Source: Arenibacter sp. 6A1 (GTDB lineage: Bacteria; Bacteroidota; Bacteroidia; Flavobacteriales; Flavobacteriaceae). Taken from it: 64,000 bases of DNA. Each line of letters starts with the position of its first letter. The stretch's first letter is position 1. A program made the translations under genes and the position numbers. The notes beneath the pieces were generated by a model that searched no databases, was not told where the DNA came from, and worked only from the letters and a program-made list of their open reading frames with translations. Of the stretch, positions 1-8,309 are shown one piece after another. The DNA is taken from assembly GCF_012272855.1 (NCBI RefSeq), contig NZ_JAAXCQ010000008.1, positions 186,001 through 250,000 of the forward strand, given 5' to 3'.

Positions 1-861
1 TCGTTTTTATTTATTGCTGACATGCATTCGCTTACCCAAATAAAAAATGGGGAAGAACTGCGTGCCAACACCTATGCTGTTGCTGCAACATGGCTGGCCT
101 TTGGCTTAGATATTAATAAAACGGTCTTCTATCGCCAGAGCGATGTGCCACAGACCACGGAGCTTAGTTGGTACCTTAGTTGTTTCTTCCCGTACCAGCG
201 CCTTACTTTGGCCCATTCTTTTAAGGACAAGGCCGATCGCTTAAGCGATGTGAACGCCGGACTTTTTAGTTACCCCATGCTAATGGCCGCAGACATCTTA
301 TTGTACGATGCCGAAATAGTTCCAGTCGGAAAAGATCAATTGCAGCATATAGAAATGACCCGCGATGTGGCGTCTAGGTTCCACGCCCAATTGGGAGATA
401 CCTTTGTTATGCCAGAGGGGAAAATACAGGAAGAAACCATGTATGTTCCCGGTACCGACGGTGAAAAAATGAGTAAGAGTAAAGGAAACTTGATCAATCT
501 TTTCCAAACCGACAAAAAACTCCGCAAGCAAATTATGGGGATCCAAACCGATAGTAAGGGTATGGAAGAACCAAAGGACCCAGAAACGGACAATGTTTTT
601 GCTATTTATAAAATATTGGCTTCCGAGAGTCAGATCGAGGAAATGCGTGCCAATTACTTGGGCGGCAACTATGGTTACGGCCATGCCAAACAAGCCTTAT
701 ACGAGCTTATCGTTGAGAAATTTGCCGATGCCCGTGAAAAGTACAATTACTATATGGAGCACTTAGAAGAGGTAGATGCAGCCCTTACCATAGGCGCCGA
801 AAAAGCTAAAAAAGTAGCCGACGAAGTACTACAACGCGTACGTACAAAAGTAGGATACTAA
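1..861 (+). CDS. trpS: Tryptophanyl-tRNA synthetase (5' truncated by window edge)
   Basis: Class I aminoacyl-tRNA synthetase that charges tRNA-Trp in the cytoplasm. The reading frame is open from base 1, and the first residues (SFLFIAD before MHSLTQ) fit the family, so the ATG at 22 is internal. About 40 N-terminal residues, including the HIGH motif, lie outside the window. The signature KMSKS is encoded at 466-480, preceded by a conserved GTDGEK stretch. The C-terminal anticodon-binding helices look complete to the TAA at 859-861. The gene is followed by a probable terminator. Identity is secure; only the start is missing. Confidence 0.96.
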   Translation, partial: SFLFIADMHSLTQIKNGEELRANTYAVAATWLAFGLDINKTVFYRQSDVPQTTELSWYLSCFFPYQRLTLAHSFKDKADRLSDVNAGLFSYPMLMAADILLYDAEIVPVGKDQLQHIEMTRDVASRFHAQLGDTFVMPEGKIQEETMYVPGTDGEKMSKSKGNLINLFQTDKKLRKQIMGIQTDSKGMEEPKDPETDNVFAIYKILASESQIEEMRANYLGGNYGYGHAKQALYELIVEKFADAREKYNYYMEHLEEVDAALTIGAEKAKKVADEVLQRVRTKVGY

Positions 862-882
862 ACAACCCAATAAAAATACATG

Positions 883-915
883 CCCTGGCCGTAGCACTTA
901 CTGTCAGGGTTTTTT
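883..915 (+). terminator. Probable rho-independent terminator after trpS
   Basis: CCCTG at 883-887 can pair with CAGGG at 905-909 and is followed directly by a run of T (910-915). The loop is long (17 nt), so the structure is only moderately convincing. Confidence 0.5.
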
Positions 916-975
916 ATATCCGCTATTGTCGGCCAAATTCCCATAGAACTCTCCTACAATTAGGGCCTGACATTA

Positions 976-1049
976 TTATACCAATCAGTACAACAATGAG
1001 TCCAAAGTTATCTTATGAAGTTTGTTTTATTTTAAACCCATTGGTATAA
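976..1049. repeat. 10-bp inverted repeat between trpS and dprA
   Basis: TTATACCAAT at 976-985 is the exact reverse complement of ATTGGTATAA at 1040-1049, separated by 54 nt. The sequence CCATTGGTATAA of the right arm (1038-1049) recurs at 21501-21512, upstream of the PaaE-like reductase. It may be the end of a small palindromic element or a weak bidirectional hairpin. No gene lies in 862-1077. Confidence 0.5.
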
Positions 1050-1077
1050 AAACTCTGACGCTTCTTTTAATTAAGCT

Positions 1078-2181
1078 TTAAATAGCCTCAAAGAGTTTTC
1101 CCGGCAAGGGCCTTACAACCCCTTTCATTTCCATATTGAACAAGGTAGAAGAGGCCTTAAAAATTGGAAGTTGGCAGTCTAGGGCGATACTGTCGAGCAT
1201 TTGCTTCCCATGGGTCTGCAGATATTTATAAATACTATTCTCGGTAGCGTCCATTTCTACGAACAGTTGTTTTTGCACTCCCTTATCTGACGGTTTTTCT
1301 ACTTCCCAACCCAACATATAAACAAGGTCAGCGGCCGAGGTCAACATCTGTGCCTTTTGTTGTTTAATCAGGGTATTACAGCCCAAGCTATATTTATCGG
1401 TCACCCTCCCCGGGACGGCAAACACCTCTCTGTTATAGCTATGTGCACAATCTGCTGTCACCAAACTACCCCCTTTATCGGCAGACTCTATGACGATGGT
1501 AGCCTCGCTCAGCCCGGCAATTATACGGTTCCTTCTTAAAAAATTCTCTCTTTCCGGATGGCTATTACTTCTAAACTCCGTAAAAAAACCACCATTTTTA
1601 TTCACCTCGTTTACATATTTACCGTGTACCATGGGATAAATCTGGTTAAGGCCATGTGCCAAACACCCAATGGTTTGCAGTCCGTGCTTGATGGCTGCCT
1701 TTTGTGCACAGATATCGACCCCATAGGCAAATCCGCTGACAATCACCGGATCTAAGGGCGCCAAGGCAGCAATAAACTCCTCAATAAATGCCTGGCCGTA
1801 ACTGGTCATATTCCTAGTCCCCACCACACTGATCATTTTTTTGTTTTCCAGGGCCATATTCCCCGTCTTAAACAGCAATAAGGGGCTATCGATACAATGT
1901 TTTAAATTTTTAGGATATTCTGGATCGGTAAAATAAGAATAGGCAATGTTTTCTCTTTGGATAAATTCATATTCCGACTCGGCCAATTCAAGGTATTCCC
2001 CATCCCTTAGTCCCTTTAAAGTATGGGATCCTATGCCGTCAATTTTTAAGAGTTGCTTGTAATTATCCTCAAATACTGCCATTGGACTACCACAATGTGT
2101 AATAAGTTTTTTTGCCGTAATATCTCCTATATTCGGAATCCCCTGTAACCTCAATACCGCAATCAATTCATCTTTAGACAT
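1078..2181 (-). CDS. dprA: DNA-processing protein DprA
   Basis: DprA/Smf family: binds incoming single-stranded DNA and loads RecA during natural transformation; it is also present in species not known to be competent. The N-terminus (residues 1-60) has a helix-hairpin-helix-like region. The Rossmann core carries SVVGTR (about 118-123), SGFAYGVD (149-156), ERENFLRRNRIIAG (210-223) and KGGSLVTA (236-243). The last 60 residues fit the DprA winged helix. The frame can begin at a GTG (2187), but the ATG at 2181 gives the usual N-terminus. Length (about 367 aa) is normal. It diverges from the HU/SPOR gene across about 100 bp. Confidence 0.95.
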   Translation of the reverse strand: MSKDELIAVLRLQGIPNIGDITAKKLITHCGSPMAVFEDNYKQLLKIDGIGSHTLKGLRDGEYLELAESEYEFIQRENIAYSYFTDPEYPKNLKHCIDSPLLLFKTGNMALENKKMISVVGTRNMTSYGQAFIEEFIAALAPLDPVIVSGFAYGVDICAQKAAIKHGLQTIGCLAHGLNQIYPMVHGKYVNEVNKNGGFFTEFRSNSHPERENFLRRNRIIAGLSEATIVIESADKGGSLVTADCAHSYNREVFAVPGRVTDKYSLGCNTLIKQQKAQMLTSAADLVYMLGWEVEKPSDKGVQKQLFVEMDATENSIYKYLQTHGKQMLDSIALDCQLPIFKASSTLFNMEMKGVVRPLPGKLFEAI

Positions 2182-2284
2182 TTGCACCTACTGTTTATTT
2201 CTTTACAAAATACACAAAATATAATGTTAATAAAAAGTTAGCTTTAGAGTTTTGAACTTGTATAATTTTTACAATCTTTGTGTT

Positions 2285-3232
2285 ATGAGGACAGAACAGT
2301 ATATAACAGAGCTTCTTTACAGGTATAACTGTGTAGTGGTACCGGAATTTGGTGCTTTTCTTACCCAAATGAAATCTGCTATCATTCATGAAACCAATCA
2401 TGAATTTCATCCTCCTTCCAAGATCGTTTCTTTTAACGGACAGCTTTCTTCCAATGACGGCCTATTGGTTTCCTATATGGCCGATGCCGAAAAAACCTCC
2501 TATGACGAGATGCTTAAGCGCGTATTGCTGATCGTTCAGCAGTGGAAAGCTACCTTAGCGCAAGGTGAGCGATTGCTTCTTGCCAACATTGGAGAGTTAT
2601 GGCTCAACAAGGAAGAGAAAATTCAGTTTCAGCCTTTCAACCAGGTAAATTACCTGACCTCTTCTTTTGGACTGTCGTCTTTTGTGACGGCTCCCGTAGC
2701 TAGAGAGGTACTTAAAGAGGAAGTTGAAGCCATGGAAGAAAAAATTCCTTTTATGATTACTCCTGAAACCAGGAAAGAATCTGGCATCAGACCTTATTTG
2801 AAATATGCAGCCGTTATTTTACTGGCCGTTGCAACAGGGTTTACAGGGTATAGACTTTATAACGATACCTTGGACAACCAGCAATTGGTACGACAAAATG
2901 CACAACAGCAAGTTTCTAAAAACATACAAGAGGCGACCTTCTTTAACACCGCCCCTTTAGAATTGCCTGCGGTATCCTTAAATATCGCCACGGAGAAAAA
3001 AGTTACGGTACACCAAATTATTGCGGGTGCCTTTAGAGTGCAGGAAAACGCCGAGAAGAAAGCCCAACAGTTAAAGGCTAAAGGCTACGATGCTACCTAT
3101 GTAGGCGTAAACGACTACGGATTGCACATGGTGGCCTACGGAAGTTTTACCGACGCAAACAAAGCCATCAATTATCTAAATAAGATAAAACGCACCGAAT
3201 CTAGCGAGGCGTGGCTGCTTACCGTAAAATAA
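2285..3232 (+). CDS. HU-CCDC81 / SPOR-domain envelope protein
   Basis: About 315 aa from the ATG at 2285; an in-frame ATG at 2252 falls inside the probable promoter, so the downstream start is preferred. Residues 1 to about 130 match the paired HU-like (CCDC81-type) domains known in Bacteroidota, beginning MRTEQYITELLYRYNCVVVP. A single membrane segment lies at about 173-194. The last 70 residues (HQIIAGAFRVQENAEKKAQ onward) form a SPOR domain, which binds denuded peptidoglycan glycan strands. The likely topology is a cytoplasmic HU domain and a periplasmic SPOR domain, linking the inner membrane to septal wall. The exact role is not established. Confidence 0.85.
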   Translation: MRTEQYITELLYRYNCVVVPEFGAFLTQMKSAIIHETNHEFHPPSKIVSFNGQLSSNDGLLVSYMADAEKTSYDEMLKRVLLIVQQWKATLAQGERLLLANIGELWLNKEEKIQFQPFNQVNYLTSSFGLSSFVTAPVAREVLKEEVEAMEEKIPFMITPETRKESGIRPYLKYAAVILLAVATGFTGYRLYNDTLDNQQLVRQNAQQQVSKNIQEATFFNTAPLELPAVSLNIATEKKVTVHQIIAGAFRVQENAEKKAQQLKAKGYDATYVGVNDYGLHMVAYGSFTDANKAINYLNKIKRTESSEAWLLTVK

Positions 3233-3267
3233 TTACCTTACTATTTCTTAGCTTATTATCGGCAATG

Positions 3268-3275
3268 TATCTTTG
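3268..3275 (+). promoter_or_regulatory. -7 promoter element for the thioesterase gene
   Basis: TATCTTTG matches the Bacteroidota sigma-A -7 consensus TAnnTTTG exactly and lies 16 nt before the ATG at 3291. No clear -33 TTG is visible at the usual spacing. If real, the 5' leader is only about 9 nt. Confidence 0.5.
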
Positions 3276-3290
3276 CTAAAAATAAATTTA

Positions 3291-3803
3291 ATGGAGCCTA
3301 AAACCCCAAGTGAATCTCGTACTTTAATGACCGATATGGTCCTTCCTAGCGAAACAAATCCTTTGAACAATTTGTTTGGCGGAGAATTATTGGCCCGTAT
3401 GGACAGAGCTGCTAGTATTGCCGCTAGAAGACATAGCCGACGTATTACCGTTACGGCTTCCGTAAACCACGTGGCTTTTAACCAAGCGGTACCTGTTGGG
3501 AGTGTTGTGACGGTTGAGGCAGCTGTTTCTAGAGCATTTAACACCTCTATGGAGATCTATATAGATGTGTGGATGGAAGACCGCTTTAACGGCGAGAGAT
3601 CTAAGGTAAACGAGGCTATTTATACCTTCGTGGCCGTGGACGATACCGGTAAACCTACCCGTGTGCCCGAGTTAAAGCCAGAGACTCCCTTAGAAATAGA
3701 TCGCTTTAATGCGGCCCTGAGACGCAAACAGCTCAGTTTGGTATTGGCTGGGAAAATGAAGCCCCATGACGCTACCGAATTAAAGGCGTTGTTTGTAGAG
3801 TAA
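3291..3803 (+). CDS. Acyl-CoA thioesterase, hotdog fold (YciA-like)
   Basis: About 170 aa. Thioesterase superfamily enzymes hydrolyse acyl-CoA to free acid and CoA in the cytosol. The N-terminal SETNPLNNLFGGELLARMD is typical of this group; the LFGG turn and following Asp lie on the hotdog helix. It is followed by VTASVNHVAFNQAVPVGS, which matches the conserved central strand. The frame is open to a TTG at 3273, but the ATG at 3291 yields the usual start and lies just after a -7 element. Convergent with the aldo/keto reductase; no terminator hairpin is visible in the 32-bp gap. Substrate chain length cannot be told. Confidence 0.9.
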   Translation: MEPKTPSESRTLMTDMVLPSETNPLNNLFGGELLARMDRAASIAARRHSRRITVTASVNHVAFNQAVPVGSVVTVEAAVSRAFNTSMEIYIDVWMEDRFNGERSKVNEAIYTFVAVDDTGKPTRVPELKPETPLEIDRFNAALRRKQLSLVLAGKMKPHDATELKALFVE

Positions 3804-3835
3804 CACCCTTTTATTTATTGGAAAATTTTACCGAC

Positions 3836-4672
3836 CTAGAAATCGAAATTATCCGGGTCGGGTCCAAATCGTTCGCTTCTTTCTAGTTGGTTTAATAATA
3901 GCATATCGTCTTGAGACAGCTCAAAATCGAAGACATTGGCATTGGCTATTATCCTGTCTTTTTTGGTCGATTTCGGGATGGTCACCAATCCCTTTTGTAA
4001 ATCCCAGCGCAAAACGATCTGCGCAATTGTTTTCTCATATTTTTGGGCCAACTTTTTCATTACGTCCAACTCAAATATTTTTCCCTGCATCAAAGGAGAC
4101 CAACATTCATACTGAATGGTATTATTGTTGCAGAAGTCTATTAACTCTTGTTGTACCAAGTAAGGATGGCACTCCATTTGGTTCACCATGGGGACAATTT
4201 CGGCCGTACCCATAAGGTCTTCTAAATGATGCTGTAAAAAGTTGCTCACCCCAATGGCCCGAATGCGCTTTTGTTTGTACAAATCCTCTAGCGCCCTCCA
4301 GGTTTCCTTATATTTTCCTTTTACCGGCCAATGGATTAAGTACAGGTCCAGATAATCTGTCCCCAGCCGTTTTAAGCTGTTTTCAAAGGCCTCTATGGTG
4401 CTGTCGTACCCTTGATCGGAATTCCAGACCTTACTGACCAAAAATATCTCTTCGCGCGGAACACCGCTTTCTTTAATTCCTTTGCCTACCCCTGTTTCAT
4501 TTTTATAGATCGATGCCGTGTCTATATGCCTATAGCCCGCTTCTAAGGCCCATTTGACCGCATTGACGACTTCTTTTCCTTCTTCCGATAAATACACTCC
4601 TAAGCCCAAATAAGGCATCGCTACACCATTAGATAACGCAACGCTCCCTTTTAAATCTGTTATAGTCTTCAT
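3836..4672 (-). CDS. Aldo/keto reductase
   Basis: 278 aa, a normal length for this NADPH-dependent (beta/alpha)8 family that reduces aldehydes and ketones. The catalytic tetrad is complete: Asp51, Tyr56, Lys81 and His114 (HIDTASIYKNE, LVSKVW, LYLIHWP). The C-terminus carries IPKSTKKDRIIANANVFDF, the usual cofactor-binding loop. The gene sits 20 bp downstream of the EnvC-like gene, so it may be read through from that operon. Substrate unknown; 2,5-diketo-gluconate reductase-like proteins are the nearest general class. Confidence 0.92.
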   Translation of the reverse strand: MKTITDLKGSVALSNGVAMPYLGLGVYLSEEGKEVVNAVKWALEAGYRHIDTASIYKNETGVGKGIKESGVPREEIFLVSKVWNSDQGYDSTIEAFENSLKRLGTDYLDLYLIHWPVKGKYKETWRALEDLYKQKRIRAIGVSNFLQHHLEDLMGTAEIVPMVNQMECHPYLVQQELIDFCNNNTIQYECWSPLMQGKIFELDVMKKLAQKYEKTIAQIVLRWDLQKGLVTIPKSTKKDRIIANANVFDFELSQDDMLLLNQLERSERFGPDPDNFDF

Positions 4673-4692
4673 CTCTCAAACTTTTTACATTA

Positions 4693-5946
4693 TTATAATC
4701 GATAGACCCATTCTTCGGGGTTTAATTTAGCCGTATCTCTATGGAGGTAGAATTTCAATCGGGTTTCACCGCTGAACCGATTGGTATAAATAGTGCCCAA
4801 ATCTGTTTTAGCCTTTACCTTGTCTCCTTTTTTTACGTTTAGGGTAGATAAATTGTAATAGGTGCTTATAAAGTTACCATGCTTAATCTGCACGCCTTTA
4901 TTTCCTCCGGGTACGGCGATCACAGCAATGACTTCCCCCTCGAAGATGGCCCTAGCTTTGGCCCCTGCCTCGGTGGCGATGATTACCCCGTTACTTTCGT
5001 GCTTAATGCCAGGATAGACGGCGTCTTTATACACGCCAAAACCTTGACTTTTTATTCCCTTTTCTACCGGCCAAATAAGCTTGCCCTTGTTCGCCGTAAA
5101 ATTATTGGCCACGATGGCGGCTTCAGGCGTCAGTACAAACTTACTACTACTGCTGCTACTGGCCGTGGCACTACTGCTGCTCCCGGCGGCCTTCTTATTG
5201 GAAGCCGCAATAGCCTCGCGGATCAGTTTTTCGATCTGTTGATCAATCTGTTTGGCTTCCTTCTTTTTCTTAGCGATGGTAGCCGTGTATTTAGATTCGT
5301 TTTTCCGTATGGTCTGCAACAACTCCTTTTGGGCAGCAAGCTCTTTGAACAATTCGTTCTTAACCTTTGTGTTTTCGGCAATCAAACGGTCTTTTTGCTT
5401 GCGTTGAACGGTAAGGTCTTGATTTAACTTGGTAAGTTCATCGGTTTTTAAAACAATCTGCTCCCCTTGCTCCTTTCGGTACTGGGTATATTGTTTCATG
5501 TATTGAAACCGCTTAAAGCCCTGCTGAAAATTTTCGGCAGACAACAAAAACATCAACCGGCTCTGTTGGGATTTATTCTGATAGGACTTTTGAATCAAAT
5601 TGGCGTATTCCTCTTTCAAGGCCTCTAATTCGCTCCGTAGTTTACTGATGTTTCTAATATTGGTATTTATCTGTCGATTTAACAGATTGGATTGCTGATT
5701 GGTTACCCGGATCAATTGCTGACGCACATTTATTTTTTGATCCATGGCCTCCATCTGCCCTATAACATTCCCCTTTTCCTTTTTTTCATTGAACAACAAA
5801 CGGTTTATTTGGGTAATCTCCTTTTGAAGCTGTTCTCTTTTTGCTTCCAAGGCTTTTTGCTCCGTTGTTTGCCCAAACCCCTTAAAGCTCGCCAAAGCGA
5901 TTACCAACAATACCGTATAAATTAAAGGCAGTGATTTAATTTTCAT
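4693..5946 (-). CDS. EnvC-like murein hydrolase activator (degenerate M23/LytM)
   Basis: 417 aa. A signal peptide ends near SFKGFGQ, long coiled coils cover roughly residues 25-250, and a Ser/Ala-rich linker precedes a C-terminal LytM domain. The LytM zinc ligands appear lost: the usual HxxxD is HESN, and the usual HxH near the end is YYN. This is the hallmark of EnvC-type proteins, which activate amidases rather than cut peptidoglycan. It is the last gene of a flippase-dut-TPR-DUF4292 run and starts 1 bp after the DUF4292 stop. It probably acts in the periplasm at the septum. Confidence 0.88.
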   Translation of the reverse strand: MKIKSLPLIYTVLLVIALASFKGFGQTTEQKALEAKREQLQKEITQINRLLFNEKKEKGNVIGQMEAMDQKINVRQQLIRVTNQQSNLLNRQINTNIRNISKLRSELEALKEEYANLIQKSYQNKSQQSRLMFLLSAENFQQGFKRFQYMKQYTQYRKEQGEQIVLKTDELTKLNQDLTVQRKQKDRLIAENTKVKNELFKELAAQKELLQTIRKNESKYTATIAKKKKEAKQIDQQIEKLIREAIAASNKKAAGSSSSATASSSSSSKFVLTPEAAIVANNFTANKGKLIWPVEKGIKSQGFGVYKDAVYPGIKHESNGVIIATEAGAKARAIFEGEVIAVIAVPGGNKGVQIKHGNFISTYYNLSTLNVKKGDKVKAKTDLGTIYTNRFSGETRLKFYLHRDTAKLNPEEWVYRL

Positions 5947-5947
5947 C

Positions 5948-6733
5948 TTACTTTAAAACAATTTGTTTGTAACCATTGGGAATGTTGTAATTGAAATTTA
6001 AGGCCCTATTAAACTCCATATTACGATATTGAATGTCTATGTTATTGGTCTTATCCCCTTCCATGGTGGTAATTTGGATATGATTGGGCAATACCCAATT
6101 GCTTATTTTCTGATAATTTTTATATTCTATGGCTAGCATCCTGTTCTTTAATGGCTGTGCCAATAATTGAGACGCCATTTTAAAATTTTGAGGTTCTACC
6201 ACAAACAAGGTCTTTAATAAATCGGCCACCTTTTGTGGCTTCAATTCGTAGTTGCCATCTTTAATAGCTACCGCATACTTGTCATCCCTTAAATCTACCA
6301 AGGCCTCGCCCAAAAGCAGGCTCTGTATTTTTTCGAAGTCGATATCGGTGCCTAAAAGCTTGCTCAAATAGGAAAAATCGCCATCAAAATACTCGTTGTC
6401 CAATTTATTGTAAAAAGATACCCGTTTAGGGGTTATAAACGCCTTCACCACCCCTAAAGGAGCACTCAGCCAAATAGCCTTGTCCTTTTCCATCCGTATA
6501 CTTACATTCACCCCTTGAGAGCCATGCCCGTCGGAATAATCAACCTTGATTCTACCGCTCAGGGTCTTAAAATTCAGGTGACTATAATAATGGTTCCTGA
6601 TCACCGCTTTGGCGCTCATGTTTTCATCTACAGTACCATCTGAACTGATTTTTGTCGATTTACATGACACCGCCATGATCACAAAAATGTATAATACGGC
6701 CCATTTCTGCACCTTTTGTATCCTATTCTTCAT
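5948..6733 (-). CDS. DUF4292 lipoprotein
   Basis: 261 aa with a lipoprotein signal: a hydrophobic segment ending in the lipobox-like AVSC, so Cys about residue 24 would be lipidated. The rest fits DUF4292, a Bacteroidota family whose LolA/LolB-like fold has been suggested but whose function is not proven. It lies between the TPR gene (4 bp upstream) and the EnvC-like gene (1 bp downstream), an order often seen in flavobacteria. This suggests an outer-envelope or cell-wall task. Confidence 0.85.
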   Translation of the reverse strand: MKNRIQKVQKWAVLYIFVIMAVSCKSTKISSDGTVDENMSAKAVIRNHYYSHLNFKTLSGRIKVDYSDGHGSQGVNVSIRMEKDKAIWLSAPLGVVKAFITPKRVSFYNKLDNEYFDGDFSYLSKLLGTDIDFEKIQSLLLGEALVDLRDDKYAVAIKDGNYELKPQKVADLLKTLFVVEPQNFKMASQLLAQPLKNRMLAIEYKNYQKISNWVLPNHIQITTMEGDKTNNIDIQYRNMEFNRALNFNYNIPNGYKQIVLK

Positions 6734-6737
6734 ATAA

Positions 6738-7670
6738 TTATAAGCCCGATTTAATTTTACTAAGATACATATTTGACTTTGAAGAATCTCCTAAAGCCTT
6801 ATAAGCATCTGCCAATTCCTTATATATTTTATTGGCCAGCGGGATATCGTCTATCAAATAATCCAATCCGGATTCCAATATAGCGATGGCCTGTTTGTAT
6901 TTTTCATTCTTCTGCAGGGCCATGCCATGCATATAATAAAAGTATACCTGTGCGGGAAAGACTTCCAAAGCCTCGGCACTAAGCTGTTCTAATTCCTCAA
7001 AATTGTTTTGAGCCAAGAGTTCGTCCATTGTGGCCCTATAGTTTTCATAGGGATCATCTGCCTGCTTACTCTCTATGACCATGTCTACCTCATTCACCTG
7101 CCCGTCTCTTTGCTGTATGGACTCTTTAATTTTAAAACGCATTTCCGCCACAAATGGTGATGCTTTTATACCATCTAGTAGTTGTAACGCTTCTTCGTAC
7201 TGTTGGTTCTGATAGTAGAGCAGCACCATATTTTCACGAAGTTTAGGGTTTTTTAACGGAATTTCGGAATTGAGGTATTGCAGGGAGTAGCCCTGACTTT
7301 GCAGTGCTTGGTGTAGGGTATTTAAAAACCAATAGTTTTCTGGTTCTCCTACTACGGCAGCCTTGGCATGGTCTTGTGCCAAGACAAATTGTTTTAAGGA
7401 AATATACGCCTTTGCCAGCTCGTGGTCTACATCGACATTATGAGGGTCTAGACGTTTGCATTCCAGGAAATGGACAATAGCCCTATCGTAGTTTTCTATC
7501 CCCTTTTGCTTTAAGCCTTCAAAAAAGTTTTCTTGAAATTCATCGGAATAATCCTCTAGGGAAACTGCCGCACTTTCTTCTTCCTGCAATTCTTTTTCTT
7601 GGGCATAGGTCGTTGCTGGGATTAACCATAATCCAAGAATAAAAACAACTAAGTACAGTGTGTTTTTCAT
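6738..7670 (-). CDS. Secreted tetratricopeptide-repeat protein
   Basis: About 310 aa from the ATG at 7670, chosen because it starts a clean signal peptide (MKNTLYLVVFILGLWL...TTYA). An in-frame ATG at 7739 would add 23 residues that spoil the signal. Several TPR units follow: one near residues 45-110 (FFEGLKQKGIENYDRAIVH) and others near the C-terminus (KNEKYKQAIAILESGL). TPRs mediate protein contacts. Its place ahead of the DUF4292 lipoprotein and the EnvC-like gene suggests a periplasmic scaffold in envelope assembly. No catalytic motif is seen. Confidence 0.82.
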   Translation of the reverse strand: MKNTLYLVVFILGLWLIPATTYAQEKELQEEESAAVSLEDYSDEFQENFFEGLKQKGIENYDRAIVHFLECKRLDPHNVDVDHELAKAYISLKQFVLAQDHAKAAVVGEPENYWFLNTLHQALQSQGYSLQYLNSEIPLKNPKLRENMVLLYYQNQQYEEALQLLDGIKASPFVAEMRFKIKESIQQRDGQVNEVDMVIESKQADDPYENYRATMDELLAQNNFEELEQLSAEALEVFPAQVYFYYMHGMALQKNEKYKQAIAILESGLDYLIDDIPLANKIYKELADAYKALGDSSKSNMYLSKIKSGL

Positions 7671-7769
7671 ACCCATAAAAATTGACCGTTTAACCCAAAA
7701 TCCCAAGCAGAAATATGGGAAGCGAACAAAACGAATCATCGCTTCCCCTGTTTTTCCCTAGGGCATGTA

Positions 7770-8204
7770 TTATTTTACGCCAGTACTGCCAAAGCCGCCT
7801 TCGCCCCTTGAGGTTTCGGACAATTGATCCGCGTCTAACCATTCTGCACGTTCGTGCTTGGCAATGACCAATTGGGCTATGCGCTCTCCGTTTTCTACCG
7901 TAAAGTCTTCATTGGACAAGTTAACTAAAATAACGCCAATTTCGCCCCTATAATCCGCATCGATCGTTCCGGGAGCATTCAATACGGTAACGCCTTTTTT
8001 GGCGGCTAAACCGCTCCTTGGACGCACTTGGGCCTCTGTACCTACCGGAAGTTCAATAAAAAGTCCGGTCTTTACAATAGCCCTTGCTAATGGAGCCAAT
8101 ACTATTGGCCCTTCTAAATGGGCCCTCAAATCCATCCCTGCCGAAGCCAAGGTTTCATAACTCGGTAATGGGTGAGCAGATTTGTTGATAATCTTAATAT
8201 GCAT
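7770..8204 (-). CDS. dut: Deoxyuridine 5'-triphosphate nucleotidohydrolase
   Basis: 144 aa trimeric dUTPase, hydrolysing dUTP to dUMP and PPi so that uracil stays out of DNA and dTMP synthesis is fed. All five motifs are visible: [17 protein letters not shown], the uridine-binding [14 protein letters not shown] with its catalytic Asp, RIAQLVI, and the C-terminal Phe arm [10 protein letters not shown]. Start ATG at 8204. It lies between a flippase gene and the TPR gene on the same strand. Confidence 0.97.
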   Translation of the reverse strand: MHIKIINKSAHPLPSYETLASAGMDLRAHLEGPIVLAPLARAIVKTGLFIELPVGTEAQVRPRSGLAAKKGVTVLNAPGTIDADYRGEIGVILVNLSNEDFTVENGERIAQLVIAKHERAEWLDADQLSETSRGEGGFGSTGVK

Positions 8205-8309
8205 AATGGTATGATTTTGTTTGTAAGCGCTTGTTCAATATTATAGTCTCTTCCGCAATTCTAATGCCATATAAATATGTATAGCCTTATTCCCCGAGAA
8301 CCGCAACAG

